Below, piece after piece: positions 28,143 to 38,396 of a stretch of DNA of 64,000 bases (positions within the stretch are counted from its first letter, which is position 1; every line of letters begins with the position of its first letter). The stretch is from Tritrichomonas musculus. Lineage: Eukaryota > Parabasalia > Tritrichomonadida > Tritrichomonadidae. Made by a program: the position numbers and the translations under genes. The stretch covers positions 496,001 through 560,000 of the forward strand of contig JAPFFF010000042.1 of the NCBI GenBank assembly GCA_039105265.1. Direction: 5' to 3'. The notes under the pieces were generated by a model. That model was not told the DNA's origin, searched no databases, and saw nothing but the letters and a program-made list of their open reading frames with translations.

Positions 28143-29489
28143 TTATAATGCATTTTCAGCTTCAATGATAGAACATTTTATTGCCTTATCTGTTTTTAAT
28201 GCAGTCGGTTCATATTCATTCATAATACTTAGTTCACCATTTAAATATAAAGTATAAGGGTGAAAAGGTAGACTTTTGTCGAATGCTATATAATACCTAT
28301 CATCTGTTGATGAGTTATCATTGATGGTACAATAATCATTCTCTTTATCGTAGGTAATAACTGGACAAACTATTTTACCATTTCTGGATGTTATATAGAA
28401 CTCTTTTATGTACCGACCTCTTTCATCATATATTACATTCTTTCTTAATACTATCTTGAAAATAGGCTTATTCGAATTTAAAAAGGCTTGTTTTTGTAAA
28501 TCAGGTACAAAGATGCCTAATAGGTTGTATGCAACATCATTAATAGAATTAGATAATGAGTATACATCCTTGTTTGTAATAACAAATTCAGGTATACCAT
28601 TCTCTATAGTAAAATCAGGGTCTACAGGTGAGGTACCTCCACTTGGAATAGAATCACATATTATTTTCCCATTTACTTCTAAATCACCCTTTATAATATA
28701 TTTACCAAGTACTGGTTTAACTGGGTCTAATGATGGAGTATCTTTCGATATTTGAACACCATAACATTTTAATACATCCTCGAATTTATCAAACCCTTTG
28801 ACAAAGTCAGGTATTGCTACTGCGGAAGAGTTATCTGTTTTGACTTCTTTTGTATTTTCGATTGATAACGCCATTGGAGATGGGTCATCTTTTGGTTCCC
28901 AAACCCATTGCCTTTTATCTTCATTCCAAACTATTTCTCCAAAAACCTGAACAAAACTATTTCTTTCACGTACAAGAGCATTTACTGCTGGGGTGTTTTG
29001 TGTTCGCCATCCATCTATCCATTCCAAATGTTGTGATAAAATAACCCATTCTTCATGTGTCATATCCCATATTAAATTGTCAGGAGCATCTAATAATTCA
29101 TCATGAATCCAATTATCATCTTGGAAGTCATATCCATGTTCTTGCCATTCCTCATCTACAATATTCCAAGCTACATATTGACCTAATTCTGCATGATATT
29201 CTCTATTACGGTATAACATTTCATTTGTTGGCATATGTAGATATGAATTCTCTTCTGGAAAGAACACCCATTCTTCATATCTATCACTATACCTGAGATG
29301 TCCTCTATGGTCATTTTCAAAGATTGGTATTAATACATCTACTATTGCTTCACTAGCTCCTTCTCTCCAACCTTCCTCGAAAGGATAATAAATATTTAAC
29401 ATAACCCATTCATCATGAACAACATCCCACATGTAATTTTGAGGTACAGGAGCATTCCTATTTCGTCTCCATCCTGCAGGTCTATCCAA
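28143..29489 (-). pseudogene. Virus-like block: WDxxHDEWV-repeat reading frame C
   Basis: About 448 codons. The first 220 contain repeated Trp/Glu-rich units (MWDVVHDEWVML, IWDMTHEEWVIL, EIVWNEDKRQWVW) about 25-60 residues apart. The second half is globular with PVDPDFTIENGIPEF. No known domain is recognised. It overlaps the end of frame D, and the two probably belong to one broken gene. Confidence 0.5.
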
Positions 29490-30220
29490 GCTATCATCTC
29501 TTTCTCGCCATTCCTCATAGATGATGTCCCAAACATAATTAATATTTTGATTATATAGACCGTTCGAACGGTCGCCAATTGGTCTGAAAACTGGTATTTG
29601 TTGTTCTTGGTCTTGTTGTTCTTTATCACATTCATCAATAAATCTCCCAGGTTCGAATAACCAACCTCAGCTAAAAATGGGTCAGGCTCGGGTGTTGGAA
29701 GTGGTACAGGGTCTTGAAGATATCGAATAACCTTTGTTTGTCCTAGTTGTTCATCTGTTGATACTTGTTCATATCCATCAACAGCACACATCAATTCGGT
29801 ATACATCTCATGAATAGCCTCACATGTATTAGATTCTTCTTCAATAAATTCATTAAAGGTATTTACGCAAAGTTCATCTTTTATCAACTCCTTATATGAC
29901 TCTGCTTTTTCAGGTAGTGAGCCTTCTAATTGGGGTGTCTTTTCAGGTCCTTTAAATACATATTTTAAATAATTGGCAAATTTGTGTGTAATAGGTACAT
30001 TGCCGAAACCATCAAGCTTTCCTCTATTTTCGATATAACCATTGACTACTCTTTCATCTACTTCTGCTTTGTTATATAAACAACTAAAAGTAGGGTAATC
30101 ATCTGGGTCCTCATTTCTTATAATATCAATATTACCTTCATCATTTACACTTATCTCTACGTCTTTGTCTTTGAGCTTTTCATCCTCACTTGATTGCAAA
30201 GAATAAAGTTTAATTGACAT
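29396..30220 (-). pseudogene. Virus-like block: reading frame D
   Basis: About 274 codons from an ATG preceded on its own strand by a TCATAA initiator-like motif. Mostly acidic and globular, with a PVPLPTPEPDPF linker. The start is only three bases from the start of the divergent frame E. No family recognised. Confidence 0.45.
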
Positions 30221-30223
30221 TTT

Positions 30224-30425
30224 ATGAATTATAAAATGTTAGTATCAGTACAGAGTACAAATGCTGATGAATATAATAAGGTATCTATCAATTTGGATAT
30301 ACCATGGAAGTGTAAATATATTAAATATTACGTATCTTCAATTAATACAATAAGTAATATTATGTTGAGTACGAAAGATGATTATATTGATTATAACCAT
30401 ATGCTTTATCGGCATGATATTTTAA
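30224..30425 (+). pseudogene. Virus-like block: divergent reading frame E, truncated
   Basis: About 65 codons beginning MNYKMLVSVQSTNADEY, with alternating hydrophobic strands. It is cut where the mariner fragment starts. It is the only plus-strand frame in the block. Family unknown. Confidence 0.4.
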
Positions 30426-31100
30426 ATGGCTGCCTACAATGGCTTCTTTAATGTAAATATTTGAATTTACACTCTGTGTAAAAAAAATTAGGTCCGTCTT
30501 AAAATTGAACCCGATACCTGCCCATATCATAACTTTGGGCGGGTGCAAATAGTTTACTCTGGTGACTGTATTATAATCATCACCTGGGATACGCCAAACA
30601 TAATAATTGTTTGGTCCTAAAACGAACCAACTCTCGTCAGAGAATATAATTGTTCTATGGTTAATACCGGCATTTAAAAACCATTGTGCAAAGTTGACTC
30701 GAGTTTGCAAAGAAATTCTATTAAAATGAAGAACAAGAATTCTGGAAGCATACTTAAATCCAAGTTTTTGTCTCGCATTATTTAAAGTTGCTCTTCCTAT
30801 TGAGACACAAAAGCAGTTTTTGATATGCTGAAATAATTCTTCAGCCGAGGTTTGTGGATAAAAAATAGTATTTATAAGGATAAAATATTTAATATTTTTG
30901 CTAATAGCTTGCGGTCTTCCAATTTTTTTTAATAGAGGTCTTCCATTTGCCACCCAATCTCTTGCTGCTTTAACGGTGTTAGTTGTTATCTGAAGTGCAG
31001 TTGCAGTTCCAGCTAAACTATGTCTAACATTGTAAACACTATTTATTAATTCGTATCTATCTCTTTGATTTTTTGGAAGTGAAAAACAGTCTGGATTCAT
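30425..31100 (-). pseudogene. Tc1/mariner transposase, 3'-truncated
   Basis: It begins at the ATG at 31100. The N-terminal ~60 residues form helix-turn-helix DNA-binding domains ending in GRP (residues 61-63). The catalytic domain starts with TIIFSDESWF (D155, first Asp of the DDE/D triad) and continues through VMIWAGIGF and FFTQSVNSNIYIKEAIVG. After about residue 223 the frame runs into unrelated sequence, so the second Asp (QDNAPxH region) and the third acidic residue are missing. A terminal inverted repeat was not identified upstream. Inactive fragment. Confidence 0.85.
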
Positions 31101-32966
31101 TAAAAAAATGATATATTTTATTTTTTATTTTAAAAAATAAATTTCATTCAAAATACGAGGATATAAAATTTCCTCTCAATTTTATCAAATTTTTGAAATA
31201 CATTTATTTAAAGAATAAATCTATTTTGCTATTTGATAGTTTAATTTTATAAAATTCAATTGACTTAACATTAATTGACAAATCATAAACACTTATTTCT
31301 TTTTGCTTAGTGAAATAAAAGTATGTAAAAATTGAGGTGATTATTATCAATAACTTTTTGTATTACATAAAAAAATAAACTATTCAAATCTTCTATCAAT
31401 CTTTTTTTGTGACACTATAATTCAAAATATAATAAAAATTCAATTTATTTTTGGTCATATTATTTAAGTAACCTTAGAATTATCTCATTTTGTTCTTCGC
31501 CAAAAATTTAGGCGTCAAATTTTAACCTAATATTTTATATATGTATAAAATATAAATGAATATGTTAAAACTGTTATATCATTGATGTATGACGATATTT
31601 TCCATTTTAATAGCATTTCTTTTCATTATCTGCTCTGCACAATAACTTGTTTATTAAATTTATAAGTAAAGACTATTAACCATTTATTGTTATAATTATT
31701 TTTACGATTAATAAATTGATTCATAAATCATTTTTTTGTTATGGTTCTCCTTTCAAATTCAAAAGATTAAATTCAATGAGATTTCACAAATAAAATATAC
31801 ATAAATATCGTTTTTAAAAATAAATTAAAATATGAAATTTATATAGATATATATTTCAAATGATTGAATAAAAATATTTTTATGGAATCTTATCGATTTT
31901 GTTTTTTTACAGATAGAAATCAATGAATTAAAAAAAAAGTAAAATTTTGAATGAAATAAGATTTCATCGTTGAGGCAATATTTTCACCAAAACTTTTTCC
32001 GAAAAATGCTCTATTGAATTATATATTCTATGAGTTAATTCAATATTGAATGATTTACATTTTTTTTGGGAAGGAGAACCTTAAATTGATGAAAAACTTT
32101 TGTTTTTAATATTTTATGATGATGAATGATTATATTTTTAAAATAATACTTATATATATAAAATAATTTTGAAATTGTTTTTGATATTTATTTTTTATTT
32201 ATGGAGATAAATATAAATTAAATTAAAAAAATACGTTATTTTAGCTCTCACACCTCTAGTATACACTTTCATTTTTTTAATATTGGCAAGTTGAATATAA
32301 ATAAAAGTTTTTTCCTTCATAAAATCTATCATACCTATATTACCATATGATTTTCATCATTTTTCTTTTAATGATTTTTATGAATATTTAATTTGATATG
32401 TTTTTACTTTCACCAAATATTCATATATTATAAGCGTAAAAACTCTTTAGTTTCATATAAATTTAATTGTTTAGGCACAACATACGATAAAATTAAACTT
32501 GAAAAGCTATAAAATGAATAAAATTATATAAAATATTAAATTAAATATCTTTAATAATTTGGTGCTCAATAATCAGCTTCGTTTTGTGTATTAATATCAA
32601 TATAATAGGATATCATGAATCAAAAAAAAGAAGTGAAATATTATTATCAAGTTACAAATTTGGATAACCAAATCAATAATTAATTTTAAATGCGAATATT
32701 TAATGGATGAGCTATCAGCTTTAAATAAAACAAAGCATTGATTGAAAAAATTGAAAAAGAGAACAACTTTTGATAATCAGAAAAAGTTAATATTCATTAA
32801 TGCCTTCTTTGAAAATTCATATTCTTTTTCAATTCATTTTTGATAAAAACGCAAAATTTATCAAAAACAAAACATTTCTTTATCTCATTTAAAACATATT
32901 TCTCCTTTATATTTAGTATGAAATAGCAGTAAATAATTTGATATAAATAATAAAGATAATAATATT
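31101..32966. other. Long AT-rich gene-free region
   Basis: About 1.9 kb with AT content well above 80 percent. No ORF of note, no RNA gene and no clear repeat. It includes the 5' flank of the mariner fragment, where its terminal repeat would be expected. Confidence 0.65.
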
Positions 32967-33272
32967 TTACTCATAATAACATATGATGGATATATGCTTA
33001 TAAAAGTTTTCAATCAATATTTTGGCTTTTTCAAATAAATTAACAAATATTGAATTTGTAATTTGTAACTTTGTTTTGAGATGAAGAAAATATTTTTTTT
33101 GACGCCAAACATATGCAAGGCTATCTTTAATCAAAGAACCATCAGTAAAAATATTAAAATAGTTTGAGCAAAAACTTATGAAAATGATTTGAATAAAAAT
33201 AAGAATGCAAAGAATAATTCTGACAAATAAAAACAGTTTAAGAATGACATTATGTACTACATTAACCCCCAT
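32967..33272 (-). other. Hydrophobic ORF overlapping the end of the UBL gene (doubtful)
   Basis: 101 codons whose ATG lies inside the last codons of the upstream ubiquitin-like gene, in another frame. It has a hydrophobic stretch (VILKLFLFVRIILCILIFIQIIFISFC) and a Lys-rich tail. It may be chance in AT-rich DNA, or a membrane tail once joined to the upstream protein and lost by frameshift. Confidence 0.3.
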
Positions 33273-33823
33273 AGCAAAGGGAGAGCTTCTGATGAAGGAG
33301 ATGTTGGTGGTTGTAATATAATCTGAGAAACCTCTTTCGGCTTAGCTCTCTGTATGTTATCTTCAGATTTTTGCTGTAAGTTATAATAGTGCGTTAGAAG
33401 ATTTGAGTCAAACTGTGCTTTTGACAAATCAGCTAATCTCGATGCTTCGTGCAATATAGATGAGCTTCCAAGCAGATTTAAAGATCTGTCATGATAGGAA
33501 GCATTATCTGTAATTCTTTTCAACTGTTGACTCATTGTTAATGAATGATGATCTTTGTTCATTCTATGCTTTTGAGGAGCTTGCACTGCCTTCATTTTTG
33601 ATTCTTTAGGTCGTATAACAAAAATATGATCGTTGTCATGTATATTTAGGTATTGAAATGAAAATGCAGGCATTAAAATCATTCCATTGCAAAATAATAC
33701 TCTTTGGCCTTTTGTTGTAATCTGTTCATCTAGAATCCGTAGTGAATCTGATGGGCGAACTATTATTGATTGGATAGAGTTATCCATATCATGCAAGAAG
33801 ATTGATATCGAATTATTATTCAT
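33257..33823 (-). CDS. Ubiquitin-like domain protein of trichomonad type
   Basis: 188 aa from the ATG at 33823. Residues 5-72 have the beta-grasp pattern of ubiquitin-like domains: SISIFLHDMDNSIQSIIV, a DSLRILDEQI helix, QRVLFCNGMIL, and DHIFVIRP. No C-terminal Gly-Gly follows, so it is not a conjugated modifier. The rest is Ser/Gln/His-rich with a predicted helix (SILHEASRLADLSKAQFDS) and a Pro-rich end (PPTSPSSEALPLLW). Similar stand-alone proteins are common in trichomonads; function unknown. Confidence 0.65.
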   Translation of the reverse strand: MNNNSISIFLHDMDNSIQSIIVRPSDSLRILDEQITTKGQRVLFCNGMILMPAFSFQYLNIHDNDHIFVIRPKESKMKAVQAPQKHRMNKDHHSLTMSQQLKRITDNASYHDRSLNLLGSSSILHEASRLADLSKAQFDSNLLTHYYNLQQKSEDNIQRAKPKEVSQIILQPPTSPSSEALPLLWGLM

Positions 33824-34231
33824 TAATTTTTGATTAATTCAATTTAATTTATACATTTCTATTTTTCTTTTGGCTACTAAAAAATGTGAAAATTTTCTCA
33901 ATTTTAATTGAGACTTCTTCAGAATTTTCATAAAGTGTATATAAAATTGAGGGGATATGAAAATTTTAGTGTTTATTGAAAGTTGAAATCTAAAATGGTT
34001 ATCTTTTTCATTTTATTTTATTCGCAAAAAGTCATATAATATGCTATTTCATACCAGAAAATAAAGCACATCTAAAGCAATATATGGTATCGTTAATACC
34101 TTTGGATTATTTAACATGACAAACGTTTTTGTTATTAACTACAATGTTATAGGTTTTTTATTTTACAGTATCAAAGATCTATATTGCCATTTATTAATTT
34201 TAATATGATACTTTTGATAATATTTCAAAAT
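33824..34231. other. Spacer before the BTB array
   Basis: 408 bp, AT-rich, nothing recognised. The homology shared by all array units starts at 34232. Confidence 0.6.
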
Positions 34232-34328
34232 ATTAAATATGGATGACATTTATCCTGTCATCTTTTTTAAAGATGTCATAAATAATGTCAATATTTTACT
34301 GACTAAGAAAATTTGACTACAAATAATA

Positions 34329-35099
34329 AAATGAAATCAAAATCATAGGTGAGAAGAAAAAAAATAAAGCTGAAATAAGCAAAAGCGAATATGAAAGAAA
34401 GTAAGATGAAATAGAGGAAGAAATGAAAAGATTAGAGAGCGAATATGAAAGATATAAAACTGAATGCAAACAAATTTAAAACAATTTGGAATCTTTTCAA
34501 GGTTTGATTAGAAATAAAAGTGTATTTCATTCTAATTTATTTAATGAACAAGATGACCAATATCATCAAAGACAATTATACATAGCTGTTGATAAACAAC
34601 TTCAAGCAAAACACGAAGTCTCTGAAAAAGATATTATACAAATTGTATAAATCAAAAATTAGTGCAAAAAAACTAAAAGTCAATGACATTGAATGCAAAA
34701 TTCCAAGAAAGGAAGATGATTTAAAATAATTTAGTTGGGAATTATATATGAAATTAAAATCATATTTGACATTAAAGAAGAGGTTTATAAAAGAAAGAAA
34801 AGAGAAATTGAAGAAAGATGAAGACTAATAGGAAATACGTCATACATCAAACAAATTGAAACAGAAATTCAATCATACATCAATATCTCTAAGAAATAAA
34901 ATGCAAACAATGACATAATAAGTCAAATCGAATATTTTCATAAAAAAGATTTTCATTCAGATTAGTTGAAAGCAAAGACCAAAAATTGTTGAGAGAATAT
35001 ATCAAAGATATCATTTTTATTCGTCCTTCAAAAGAGGAAGGTTCAATTCAATTCTTTACAGATCAATTTGATAATGAATTAAAAAAATTGGATGAATAA
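34329..35099 (+). pseudogene. Coiled-coil pseudogene, array unit 1
   Basis: A former coding region with EKKKNKAEISKSEYERK, DEIEEEMKRLESEYERYK and FNEQDDQYHQRQLYIAVD, ending in DNELKKLDE and TAA. It contains several in-frame TAA/TAG codons, some where a Gln would fit, and frame changes. It probably derives from a long coiled-coil protein. The same decayed sequence recurs in the other units, so it was dead before the array expanded. Confidence 0.7.
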
Positions 35100-35402
35100 A
35101 AAATTAAATTTACAAAGTTAAAAATATGCTGATTTGCAAGGTTTTATTAAAATAAGTCTTCAACATCATTATTTGATATTTTTTGTGGTTTTAAGATGAC
35201 GAACATGATATTTATGGTCGAAATAAATATGGTTATGAGATATTTGAATAATTTTTTTTCCAAAATGAAAGAAATAATAATAATAATAATAATAAATTAT
35301 AATTTAAATATATAATTTAATTTTTAAATAATAATATTAAGAATAAAATAGAATAATAAGATATGATGATTTTTTGTAAAAATGGCATATTGATGAAAAT
35401 TT

Positions 35403-35408
35403 TCATAA
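35403..35408 (+). promoter_or_regulatory. Initiator-like TCATAA directly before BTB copy 1
   Basis: It matches TCA-Y-(T/A) and touches the ATG, implying a leader of only a few bases. The same hexamer precedes all five gene copies (38391-38396 on plus; inverted before copies 3-5). Confidence 0.5.
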
Positions 35409-36725
35409 ATGAGGAAAGGAATGCAAGTCCAGCTTAAAACATCAAGTATTTTGACAGTACCCATCCAAAATTATGTAGAAGACTTTACATTTATCGTAAA
35501 TGATAAGGAATTCAAAACCACTAAGCTTGTTTCTGATCTTTTATCACCGATTATTTGCAAAATTCACACAAATGATCCAACGATTGACAGATTTACATTT
35601 AATACGCGACAACAAGGCGATTTTTCGCATTTTATAAAGCTAGCGAATTTCGAGTCTACTACTTTTTCGAAAGATGATATTCCATTTTTATCAGAAGTCA
35701 TTGAAACACTAGGTAATAAATCCATTGAACTCGATTACGAAGAAGAATTTGAAATTACAAATGATAATGTTCTAAGTCTTCTTCAACAGCATGAAAAGTT
35801 TCCCATATTTTATTGTAACCACCTTTTAAGAGAAATTGACTTCACATCATCACATTTCTTCGAACTTTGTGAGAACCAAGAAGAAGAACTGAGAAAACTC
35901 ACAATTGACACCATTATTAAAATTTTGAACAACGATCAACTTCGATTGAAAAGTGAAGATCAACTATTGAAGTTTATTAACGAACTCTATTCAAATAATT
36001 CAGAGTATACAATTTTGTATGAAACCGTTTTATTCACAAATGTTTCATCAGAAGCGATGAAAGAGTTTGTCTATACTTACAACCCGAGCGAAATGTCGCT
36101 TGGCACATGGAAAGAACTGTCAAAACGGCTTTGTGAAGAAGTTCAAAGAAAACCAGAATCAGAAAGCAAGCACTCTGCCAGATACAGCGAGCCGCAGGTG
36201 AAGAATGAAGGCACAATGTTTGAATACACAAAAGATAAAGAATACAAAGGAATCTTCAATTACCTCCAAACACAGACTGGAGGCAAAATTGAGAATGAAG
36301 TCAGCTTCACAGCTTCATCATTGCTTAATAGTAACTACCATCCGCGTTATGTTGCCATATTTGGTGACCAAAGTAAATCATTTCATTCAGATAACGAAGC
36401 AAATAGCTGGATCTGCTTTGACTTTAAAGAGCATCGAGTTGTTCCAACGCACTACACAATCAGATCACGTGACTGGTGCCCAAACAGCAACCATCCGAAG
36501 AGTTGGGTGATTCAGGGCTCAAATGACAACAATTCATGGGAAACGATTGATGAAGAGAAAGACTGTTCAATTTTGAATGGAAACAGCGTTGTTCACACTT
36601 TCACCATGAACCATCCAAAACCCACGAAATTCAAATATATTCGAATGTATTCAACAGGTCCAAATTGGAGTAATAATAATTATTTGGCATTTGAATCATT
36701 TGAAATTTATGGAATATTTATCTAA
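35409..36725 (+). CDS. BTB-BACK-F5/8 type C (discoidin) protein, copy 1
   Basis: 438 aa. Residues 22-115 are a BTB/POZ domain (FTFIVNDKEFKTTKLVSDLLSPII), residues about 120-260 a BACK-like helical region, and residues about 275-435 a discoidin (F5/8C) domain with SNYHPRYVAIFGD, WICFDFKEHRVVPTHYTIRS, SWVIQGSNDNNSWETIDE and the closing FESFEIYGI strand. BTB-BACK proteins usually serve as Cullin-3 adaptors, with the third domain as the substrate or ligand binder; that role here is inference. No signal peptide. The protein is identical to copy 4. Confidence 0.9.
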   Translation: MRKGMQVQLKTSSILTVPIQNYVEDFTFIVNDKEFKTTKLVSDLLSPIICKIHTNDPTIDRFTFNTRQQGDFSHFIKLANFESTTFSKDDIPFLSEVIETLGNKSIELDYEEEFEITNDNVLSLLQQHEKFPIFYCNHLLREIDFTSSHFFELCENQEEELRKLTIDTIIKILNNDQLRLKSEDQLLKFINELYSNNSEYTILYETVLFTNVSSEAMKEFVYTYNPSEMSLGTWKELSKRLCEEVQRKPESESKHSARYSEPQVKNEGTMFEYTKDKEYKGIFNYLQTQTGGKIENEVSFTASSLLNSNYHPRYVAIFGDQSKSFHSDNEANSWICFDFKEHRVVPTHYTIRSRDWCPNSNHPKSWVIQGSNDNNSWETIDEEKDCSILNGNSVVHTFTMNHPKPTKFKYIRMYSTGPNWSNNNYLAFESFEIYGIFI

Positions 36726-37323
36726 ACTTTCTAGAATGATTTTTTAAAATAACATTTTATTTCTTTAATTCCTTTGAGAACCTAAAAACTTATTGAACAA
36801 CTCTATATCTATGCTATGGAATTAAAAGTTACTGATGGAATAAGAGATATCTCTATTATTCGAGATTTTTTGTCAATTAATATCTTTTCATTGAAAATTA
36901 AAATAGAATTGATCTTCGAACCTTATATAGAATGAGCTGAAGAAATAAAAGCGTTTATAAAATTATGATCTAAATATTTTTTTTACTCATATTCGAATTT
37001 TTACACAGCAAAAAATAATATATAATTGATAATGATTATAAATATATAAACAAAACTTTTTTTCACAAAGTTTATTTTGTGGTATTAAAAAATAAACTAT
37101 ACACTTAAAAATTCATCAAGTATTTCACAGGACCAAATAAGAATTAAGAACTCACCTTCTTTGAGAAATGAGTTTAATAAATTAATGAAAAACAAGCTGC
37201 ATAGGATATCTCAAGCACTTAAAGCAATTAAATATGGATGACATTTATCCTGTCATCTTTTTTAAAGATGTCATAAATAATGTCAATATTTTACTGACTA
37301 AGAAAATTTGACTACAAATAATA

Positions 37324-38094
37324 AAATGAAATCAAAATCATAGGTGAGAAGAAAAAAAATAAAGCTGAAATAAGCAAAAGCGAATATGAAAGAAAGTAAG
37401 ATGAAATAGAGGAAGAAATGAAAAGATTAGAGAGCGAATATGAAAGATATAAAACTGAATGCAAACAAATTTAAAACAATTTGGAATCTTTTCAAGGTTT
37501 GATTAGAAATAAAAGTGTATTTCATTCTAATTTATTTAATGAACAAGATGACCAATATCATCAAAGACAATTATACATAGCTGTTGATAAACAACTTCAA
37601 GCAAAACACGAAGTCTCTGAAAAAGATATTATACAAATTGTATAAATCAAAAATTAGTGCAAAAAAACTAAAAGTCAATGACATTGAATGCAAAATTCCA
37701 AGAAAGGAAGATGATTTAAAATAATTTAGTTGGGAATTATATATGAAATTAAAATCATATTTGACATTAAAGAAGAGGTTTATAAAAGAAAGAAAAGAGA
37801 AATTGAAGAAAGATGAAGACTAATAGGAAATACGTCATACATCAAACAAATTGAAACAGAAATTCAATCATACATCAATATCTCTAAGAAATAAAATGCA
37901 AACAATGACATAATAAGTCAAATCGAATATTTTCATAAAAAAGATTTTCATTCAGATTAGTTGAAAGCAAAGACCAAAAATTGTTGAGAGAATATATCAA
38001 AGATATCATTTTTATTCGTCCTTCAAAAGAGGAAGGTTCAATTCAATTCTTTACAGATCAATTTGATAATGAATTAAAAAAATTGGATGAATAA
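37324..38094 (+). pseudogene. Coiled-coil pseudogene, array unit 2
   Basis: Repeat of the unit 1 pseudogene 2995 bp downstream, essentially identical, with the same stops. Confidence 0.7.
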
Positions 38095-38396
38095 AAAATT
38101 AAATTTACAAAGTTAAAAATATGCTGATTTGCAAGGTTTTATTAAAATAAGTCTTCAACATCATTATTTGATATTTTTTGTGGTTTTAAGAGAAAGAACG
38201 TGATACTTGTGGCTGAAATAAATATGGTAATGAGAAATTTGAATAATTTTTTCCCAAAATGAAAGAAATAATAATAATAATTAATTACAATTTAAATATG
38301 TAATTTAATTTTTAAATAATAATATTAAGAATAAAATAGAATAATAAGATATGATGATTTTTTGTTAAAATGTCATATTGATGAAAATTTTCATAA

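Larger units (their letters stand above)
24240..30425 (-). mobile_element. Virus-like element fossil, possibly Maverick/Polinton family (broken)
   Basis: A block of reading frames, nearly all on the minus strand, encodes tail-fibre-like and WDxxHDEWV-repeat proteins unlike the host genes around it. It has GC-rich non-coding sequence at its left side and abuts a mariner fragment on the right. No capsid, integrase, protease, packaging ATPase or polymerase B gene is visible in this window, so the family is an inference from the style of the proteins and from the abundance of Mavericks in trichomonads. It looks incomplete and broken, with about two or three breaks in the part seen. Coding composition is still good, so the decay is not ancient. 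Confidence 0.45.

Noticed and set aside
34329-35099. Reassigned stop codons (TAA/TAG as Gln) to explain the coiled-coil frame
   Set aside because: All intact genes in the window use TAA, TAG or TGA as stops, and the region also has frame changes, so it is a pseudogene.
36303-36690. Diversity-generating retroelement as the source of the discoidin variation
   Set aside because: Changes are not restricted to adenine template positions (for example CTT to GTT), and no reverse transcriptase or template repeat is present in the window.
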